A stretch of DNA of 64,000 nucleotides. Origin: DMER64 sp964542305. GTDB taxonomy: Bacteria; Bacteroidota; Bacteroidia; Bacteroidales; UBA932. The notes beneath the pieces are model-generated. The model saw nothing but the letters and a program-made list of their open reading frames with translations, ran no database searches and was not told the origin of the DNA. Positions 59,833 to 64,000 of the stretch are shown piece after piece; the stretch's first letter is position 1, and the number at the start of each line of letters is the position of its first letter. The stretch is from assembly GCA_964542305.1 (NCBI GenBank), contig CAZITX010000003.1:1-64000 (forward strand), written 5' to 3'. Made by a program: the position numbers and the translations under genes.

Positions 59833-62072
59833 ACGGTCTCCTCCTTCATTTTACGAATGCGTTTTCTTTTTGGATCAACGGAAATCTCCACCTTGTCCAG
59901 CAGCCAGGTAAGCAGCCAGGCCAGCACCAGGTAAATGACCGTGGCTACCAGCAGCGGAAAAAATGCATCAAAGGTGCGGCTGCGGATGATGTCGCTTACC
60001 CGTGTAATATCTTGTACGGCAATATATCCCACTACCGAGGTGGCCTTAACCATGGAAATGAATTCTCCTTTGTACACCGGCAGTGCGTGCCGCAGGGCCT
60101 GTGGTAGTATGATATGCGTAAAAGTTTGGACGCGTGAAAAACCTCCGGCAATCCCCGCCTCTTTTTGCCCCCTGCCAATACTATTGATGGATGTGCGGAA
60201 GATCTCGGCAACGTATGCTGCAAAATTCAACCCGAATGCAATGACGGCCACCAGTACAGGGCTGATCTGAACCGAGGCGAATACCACATAGAAGATGATC
60301 ATCAGCAAAACCAGCACCGGTGTGCCGCGAAAAAAGGCGATGTAGACCTTGGCAAAAGAAGAAATAAAGCGCGATGCCGACATTCGCATGGAGCAGACCG
60401 CACCGCCCAGAATCGTTCCAAGAATAGCTGCCAGGATGGATATGATCACCGTGACCTTTAACCCGTCCAAAACCAGTTTATAGCGGTCTTCCAGAACCAG
60501 GTTGTTGTGGAAACTCTTTTTGATCCCTTCAAAAAATCCGGGTTCCCGGCCGTCGGTTACTGCCGGTATAAAAGCAGCGGCATTGTCCCGGTTGATATAA
60601 CTCTTAAGCGCTATGATGCATACTCCGGATTGATAATAAGGATCCGAAAACGCTACCTGACGGGCACGTTCTTCCGTAATCATAATGCTGGCAGCTCCGG
60701 CAACTACCCTGCCGGAAGAAACGGCCATCAACAAACTGTTGAACGGCATATCCACGGGAACAAACCGCTTGCCAAAGTGCGAAGCAAAACGCATCATCAA
60801 TTCTATGTCAAATCCCGCCAGTTTCCCGTCTATTAGTGATGTGAACGGCAGCCCTATGTTCCCGACTATGGCCACCGGCAAATCCCCGTTTTCTCCGTGT
60901 TGCGGGATTTCCGGCATGGTGGTTCCGGATTTTTCTATCCAATGCTCTACCATCTGGTCATATATCCCGTTTTGCCGGATTTCCTGTAAAAAATAATTGA
61001 ATTGCACCCGTAAAGAATCGTTCCCCTGATGAAAAATAATCCCCAGCGGTTCAAAAAACACATCTTCTGCTAAAATCCCTATTTCCGGATTTTCACTAAA
61101 AACATGCCCCAGCATTTCGGTGGCAAAAAACGCCGCGTCGGTTTTGCCCTGTTTAAGAGCCAGCAATAAATCCGGAACGGTCTGGTATTGCAACAACCGG
61201 TCTTCCGTGTAATGTTTCAGGGCATAACTTTCATGCGAAGAACCAAGAAGAACGGCCAGGGTTTTGGAACGTTCCTTCGCGGGCTGGTTGCTTTCACGCA
61301 CCATCACAGCTAACCCGCCTTCGTAATAAGGCTCTGAAAAAAGCACGCTTTTTGCCCGCTCTTCCGTTATAGACAATCCAGCGCCAATCATATCCACTTT
61401 CCCGGATATCAAAGCCGGGAGCAACGCCCCAAATTCCATATTCACAATATTCAACTCCATGCCCAGTTCCTGCGCAATGTAGGCGGCATATTCTATGTCA
61501 AAACCAATAACCCCCTCATCTGCATATACATAAGCCATCGGTTCGGTAACGGCAGCTGTTCCAAAATTCAAAATCCCATTCACCCCGCTTGACGGAATGT
61601 CAGGCATCGGCCCCGGATTTCCCTTTTTGGGAAACCAACGATCTTCCATTTCCCGGTATGTTCCGTCTTCCTGAATTTGTAAAAGAACACGGTCCATGGC
61701 TTCTTTCAACATTTGGTCGCCCTGACGTACCGCAAATCCGTACTGATCGTCCATAATAAATTCATCCAGCACGGTAAGTCCGTCCAGATTAGCCTGAATA
61801 TTGGACAGTACGGGCAAATCATACGCCGTCGCATGGGCTTTTCCTTCCTTTACAGCCAGGGCACAGTGCAAGACATTATTAAAATAAATGATCCGGGCAT
61901 CAGGAATGCGGTCAAGGACCATCTGATCTGCCGCTGTCCCTGCCGGAACGGCAAACGTTTTTCCCCCTTCCAACATGGAAAGGCTGGTTATTACATGACT
62001 TTCCCTGCTGCAACCAGTCGCCACAAACAAAAACAACAGATACAGCAGGGAGGCTTTTAAGGTGTTTTTCAT
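59829..62072 (-). CDS. ABC transporter receptor-permease fusion with permuted substrate-binding lobes
   Basis: The 747-aa protein has a lipobox (LLFLFVATGC). Residues about 35-150 look like the second lobe plus tail of a family 3 solute-binding protein (GKTFAVPAGTAADQMV to MEDRWFPKKG). Residues about 165-385 form a complete one (GFDIEYAAYIAQELGMELN, GLSITEERAKSVLFSEPYY, MVEHWIEKSG). Residues about 395-490 look like a first lobe only (LPVAIVGNIGLPFTSLIDGKLAGFDIE, ITEERARQVAFSDPYYQSG). The C-terminal 210 residues are a HisM/GlnP permease (LDGLKVTVIISILAAILGTILGG, EAGIAGGFSRVQTFTHIILPQALR). It imports a polar amino acid with the adjacent ATPase. Confidence 0.88.
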   Translation of the reverse strand: MKNTLKASLLYLLFLFVATGCSRESHVITSLSMLEGGKTFAVPAGTAADQMVLDRIPDARIIYFNNVLHCALAVKEGKAHATAYDLPVLSNIQANLDGLTVLDEFIMDDQYGFAVRQGDQMLKEAMDRVLLQIQEDGTYREMEDRWFPKKGNPGPMPDIPSSGVNGILNFGTAAVTEPMAYVYADEGVIGFDIEYAAYIAQELGMELNIVNMEFGALLPALISGKVDMIGAGLSITEERAKSVLFSEPYYEGGLAVMVRESNQPAKERSKTLAVLLGSSHESYALKHYTEDRLLQYQTVPDLLLALKQGKTDAAFFATEMLGHVFSENPEIGILAEDVFFEPLGIIFHQGNDSLRVQFNYFLQEIRQNGIYDQMVEHWIEKSGTTMPEIPQHGENGDLPVAIVGNIGLPFTSLIDGKLAGFDIELMMRFASHFGKRFVPVDMPFNSLLMAVSSGRVVAGAASIMITEERARQVAFSDPYYQSGVCIIALKSYINRDNAAAFIPAVTDGREPGFFEGIKKSFHNNLVLEDRYKLVLDGLKVTVIISILAAILGTILGGAVCSMRMSASRFISSFAKVYIAFFRGTPVLVLLMIIFYVVFASVQISPVLVAVIAFGLNFAAYVAEIFRTSINSIGRGQKEAGIAGGFSRVQTFTHIILPQALRHALPVYKGEFISMVKATSVVGYIAVQDITRVSDIIRSRTFDAFFPLLVATVIYLVLAWLLTWLLDKVEISVDPKRKRIRKMKEETV

Positions 62073-62076
62073 ATAG

Positions 62077-62084
62077 CAAAGGTA
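62077..62084 (-). promoter_or_regulatory. promoter of the ABC operon: -7 box TACCTTTG with -33 TTTTG from the repeat
   Basis: The consensus -7 box ends 4 nt before the ATG at 62072. TTTTG, formed by the outer end of the repeat at 62088-62108 and adjacent A residues, lies 22 nt upstream of it, within the accepted spacing range. Confidence 0.6.
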
Positions 62085-62087
62085 ATC

Positions 62088-62108
62088 AAATGGAGTTTGA
62101 CTGCGCCA
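62088..62108 (+). repeat. perfect 21-bp copy of the AAATGGAGTTTG...TGCGCCA repeat
   Basis: It is the exact reverse complement of the units at 46611-46631 and 46676-46696. It sits between two divergent genes 56 bp apart. Confidence 0.8.
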
Positions 62109-62116
62109 AAATTATG

Positions 62117-62124
62117 TATCTTTG
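62117..62124 (+). promoter_or_regulatory. promoter of the DUF134 gene: -7 box TATCTTTG with -33 TTTG from the repeat
   Basis: The -7 box ends 4 nt before the ATG at 62129. The TTTG of AAATGGAGTTTG is 17 nt upstream of it, within the usual -33/-7 spacing of 17-23. Confidence 0.6.
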
Positions 62125-62128
62125 CATT

Positions 62129-62527
62129 ATGCCAAACCGTAAAAGACACCGGCGTATGTCTGCCCTCCCCCCAATGGAGGGTTACCGTCCATACGGAGTT
62201 CCCGGGAGGGACCGGGGATCGGTGGAATTGCTGTTTGAGGAATATGAAGCCATCCGTCTTGCAGATTATGAAAACCTGACGCAGGAAGAAGCGGCCCGCA
62301 GAATGAATATCTCAAGGCCTACTTTTACGCGTTTATACGACAAAGCCCGCAAAACCATTGCCCGTGCCTTCATTGAAAGCAAGAGCATTGTGATCCGCGG
62401 CGGGGATTATGAAATTGAAAATCACTGGTACCGTTGCCGCCATTGCCACCAGGTAAATTCCTCGCCGGACCCTGTCGATAATTGCCAAAATTGTCATTCT
62501 GAAGATATTTTGTCTTTGAATAAATAA
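62129..62527 (+). CDS. DUF134/UPF0251 DNA-binding protein
   Basis: The 132-aa protein has the family's N-terminal basic stretch (PNRKRHRRMSALPPMEGYRPYG) and a sigma-70-region-4-like HTH (FEEYEAIRLADYENLTQEEAARRMNISRPTFTRLYDKARKTIARAF). The C-terminus has CRHCHQ and CQNCHSED, which can form a zinc ribbon. UPF0251 genes tend to accompany Fe-S or Fe-Mo cofactor genes. Here it converges, 4 bp apart, on an Fe-S protein gene. Function as a regulator is inferred. Confidence 0.88.
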   Translation: MPNRKRHRRMSALPPMEGYRPYGVPGRDRGSVELLFEEYEAIRLADYENLTQEEAARRMNISRPTFTRLYDKARKTIARAFIESKSIVIRGGDYEIENHWYRCRHCHQVNSSPDPVDNCQNCHSEDILSLNK

Positions 62528-62531
62528 AGAC

Positions 62532-63185
62532 TCAGCCTTTTGTGTGTTCCCAAATCTTCAGGTCTATGCAATCAATACGTGTTCTTTCGTCTTCAAGAGA
62601 AACGATCACCCCTGAATGGACTTTCCCCATCATGCAATGAGACGGAAGGAATTTCACGGTCTGTCCTACAAAGGGACGCATTCCCTCAATTACCCCTCTA
62701 AAAGACAACACCATACATATACCCACCTCAACAACAGCATCTTCCCGACCCAACAATTTTCCCGGCCCTATAACCCATACATCCAACAACCCGTTATCTA
62801 TCTCCACAACCCGTGCAAAATGCGTAATAGGGCAGCCCAACGGACGGTAACGGATCACATCGTCTTTTAAGATCTTGTTGCCGGAAAAACAGGCCAACGT
62901 TTCGCGACACGAGGGCTCTCCGGGCAACGGATGCAACAGAAAATCCGCCTGCGCCTTGTCTATCAGCCCAACATAAGTTTCTTTTTCCTGAATATTTGCC
63001 GAGTTGAGGATCCCCGTCAATTTTTGGAACTGCGTCTTGAACCGTTCCTGCCTGAAAACCGGGCATTGTTCCGGCATAGCCCTTGTTTCTTTTAAAGCCG
63101 AGGCAAAGGCCGCACAATTCACATAACCGCAAGCCCCGCAATTGAATCCCGGCAGCAGGGCAACCAGGGTTTCTTTCTTGATCAT
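62532..63185 (-). CDS. 4Fe-4S cluster-binding protein with RnfB/CdhE-type Cys motif
   Basis: The 217-aa protein begins with a CxxCxxxxC...C motif (GFNCGACGYVNCAAFASALK then EQCPVF), the pattern of the small Fe-S domain of RnfB and corrinoid Fe-S proteins. A second Cys pair lies at ETLACFSG and PLGCPITHF. The rest (WVIGPGKLLGREDAVVEVGICMVLSFRGVIEG, GQTVKFLPSHCMMGKVHSGVI) is a beta-rich domain I cannot name. It is 3 bp downstream of the GTPase gene. Together they suggest assembly or activation of a metal-dependent enzyme. Confidence 0.65.
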   Translation of the reverse strand: MIKKETLVALLPGFNCGACGYVNCAAFASALKETRAMPEQCPVFRQERFKTQFQKLTGILNSANIQEKETYVGLIDKAQADFLLHPLPGEPSCRETLACFSGNKILKDDVIRYRPLGCPITHFARVVEIDNGLLDVWVIGPGKLLGREDAVVEVGICMVLSFRGVIEGMRPFVGQTVKFLPSHCMMGKVHSGVIVSLEDERTRIDCIDLKIWEHTKG

Positions 63186-63188
63186 GAT

Positions 63189-63890
63189 TTATTCTCCCTT
63201 ATATTCCTGCACCCCGTTTATGTGCCGAAGCACACCCCTGTGGTATTTCTTCTCTATATGCATTTCCCCTACACACAAAGTACAAATAGAAAACGGCGCA
63301 TTGTGGCGTAAACGGTCTTCACTGTAATTAAACACAGGCGCCTGCGAAAAACAAGCCGCCAATTCTGCCGTTCCTTTACCAGTCAGTCCGTTCGTTTCAA
63401 TAACACGGCACCCGGCATTCATCTCCATAACCCGTTCCCTGAATATTTCCCTTTCTGCCTGCGAGATCATGTCCCCTTTTGTTATGGCTACAACATTGGC
63501 CGTACTTAAAAACGGACCTACTTTTAAAGGAGTGTTTGGCCCTGTTGTAGCATCTATAACACAAACCCCCAAACCATTGGTGGTATAAGGAGCACACCTG
63601 TGACACAATCCCGCAGTTTCTACAATAAGCATATCTGCAGCATGCTCACCGGCAAAAGACACCATTTCTCCCATATTGTAAATGGTATAATGATCCGGGC
63701 ACATATCCCTGGACAATCCAACCATAGTAGGGACTCCCGTCTTTTTAAAACGAACCTGATCTTCTGTATACAGGCAATCGATTTTGGCAACGGCGATCTT
63801 TACCAGCTGTTCTTTTAAAAATCTAATGGTATTAAGCAATACAGACGTTTTTCCTGCCCCAGGGGTACCGGCTACTACTATTACTTTCAT
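63189..63890 (-). CDS. HypB/UreG-like GTPase (metallochaperone type)
   Basis: The 233-aa SIMIBI-class GTPase has the P-loop GTPGAGKTS, a switch-like IVETAGLCHRC with an unusual Cys-His-Arg-Cys, VVAITKGDM as the guanine-specificity motif (TKGD in place of NKxD), and GLTGKGTAEL near the end. HypB, UreG and CooC relatives load nickel or other cofactors into enzymes. The Cys pairs could bind metal. The ATG at 63890 is chosen; a TTG at 63920 would overlap the upstream gene. The target enzyme is not in the window. Confidence 0.75.
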   Translation of the reverse strand: MKVIVVAGTPGAGKTSVLLNTIRFLKEQLVKIAVAKIDCLYTEDQVRFKKTGVPTMVGLSRDMCPDHYTIYNMGEMVSFAGEHAADMLIVETAGLCHRCAPYTTNGLGVCVIDATTGPNTPLKVGPFLSTANVVAITKGDMISQAEREIFRERVMEMNAGCRVIETNGLTGKGTAELAACFSQAPVFNYSEDRLRHNAPFSICTLCVGEMHIEKKYHRGVLRHINGVQEYKGE

Positions 63891-63900
63891 GGTTTTCTTT

Positions 63901-64000
63901 TCAGGCAACAATTTCTTCACCCAGCCTTACCCGTTCACGGATCCTGAACAATTCACTATCCATCCGGTTTAATTCCACGCAAAGATCCGTCTCGTGATCT
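63901..64000 (-). CDS. 3' end of an unidentified gene
   Basis: An open frame enters from the right edge and ends at a TGA at 63901-63903. Its last 32 codons begin DHETDLCVELNRMD and end RLGEEIVA. It stops 10 bp before the GTPase start on the same strand, so it is probably in the same operon. Too little is visible for a family call. Confidence 0.5.
   Translation of the reverse strand, partial: DHETDLCVELNRMDSELFRIRERVRLGEEIVA

Overview
The window reads as a chromosomal segment of an anaerobic Bacteroidales-type bacterium (phylum Bacteroidota). Three things point there. Promoters carry the Bacteroidota -7 box TAnnTTTG, in places with a -33 TTTG, and recognisable Shine-Dalgarno sites are rare. 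The gene set includes fused SecDF, FloA/NfeD, FISUMP/fimbrillin-like lipoproteins, a LytS/LytR-type TPR kinase pair, an OlsF-like amino-acid-lipid acyltransferase and a B12-dependent ribonucleotide reductase. Proteins are exported with typical Bacteroidota lipoboxes. Coding density is high, and most of the window is housekeeping DNA.

Layout. 1-9.5 kb: uvrC (cut by the window edge), an OlsF-like acyltransferase, tadA, two tRNA-Gln genes, a large exported HExxH/propeller/barrel protein, pnuC and groES-groEL. 9.5-20 kb: a GH95-like lipoprotein, nfo, the operon tyrS-rbfA-LolC/E-like permease, two exported peptidases (S41, S37), a DUF2156 protein and a phosphopantetheinyl transferase. 20-31 kb: ispE, nrdJ, a suf operon (sufB-pnuC-like-sufC-sufD), a ThiL-family protein lacking several metal ligands, lemA and rnr. 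31-46 kb: gpmI-dnaE, ispD with a serine hydrolase, a GNAT protein, secDF, a PD40/SPOR-like protein, nfeD and floA, then tRNA-Ser(GCT).

46-52 kb is the accessory hot spot. A palindrome-packed stretch follows tRNA-Ser. Next come a decayed FISUMP gene fragment, a nest of repeats built on AAATGGAGTTTG and TGGCGCA, and an intact FISUMP lipoprotein gene preceded by an overlapping 50-codon gene. An XRE-type regulator and a LytTR response regulator with a TPR histidine kinase follow. The small gene plus FISUMP gene is bracketed by a 23-bp direct repeat; one copy is the 3' end of the XRE gene.

52-58 kb: a likely stress operon (DUF2249/AhpD-like protein, exported Mn-type superoxide dismutase, GH15 enzyme) converges on a bifunctional trehalose synthase/phosphatase gene. 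58.0-58.75 kb: tRNA-Pro, another copy of the repeat, a second fimbrillin-like pseudogene cut off by the first of two tandem 100-bp MITE-like elements, and a structured non-coding stretch. 58.76-62 kb: a two-gene polar amino acid ABC system with an unusual domain order. 62-64 kb: a DUF134 regulator facing an Fe-S protein and a HypB/UreG-like GTPase.

The most novel material is the repeat family and its links to FISUMP/fimbrillin genes and to a divergent promoter. Next are the permuted receptor-permease fusion, the metal-ligand-poor ThiL homologue and the PnuC-like gene inside the suf operon. All functional calls come from reading motifs and domain order by eye; no database search was possible.
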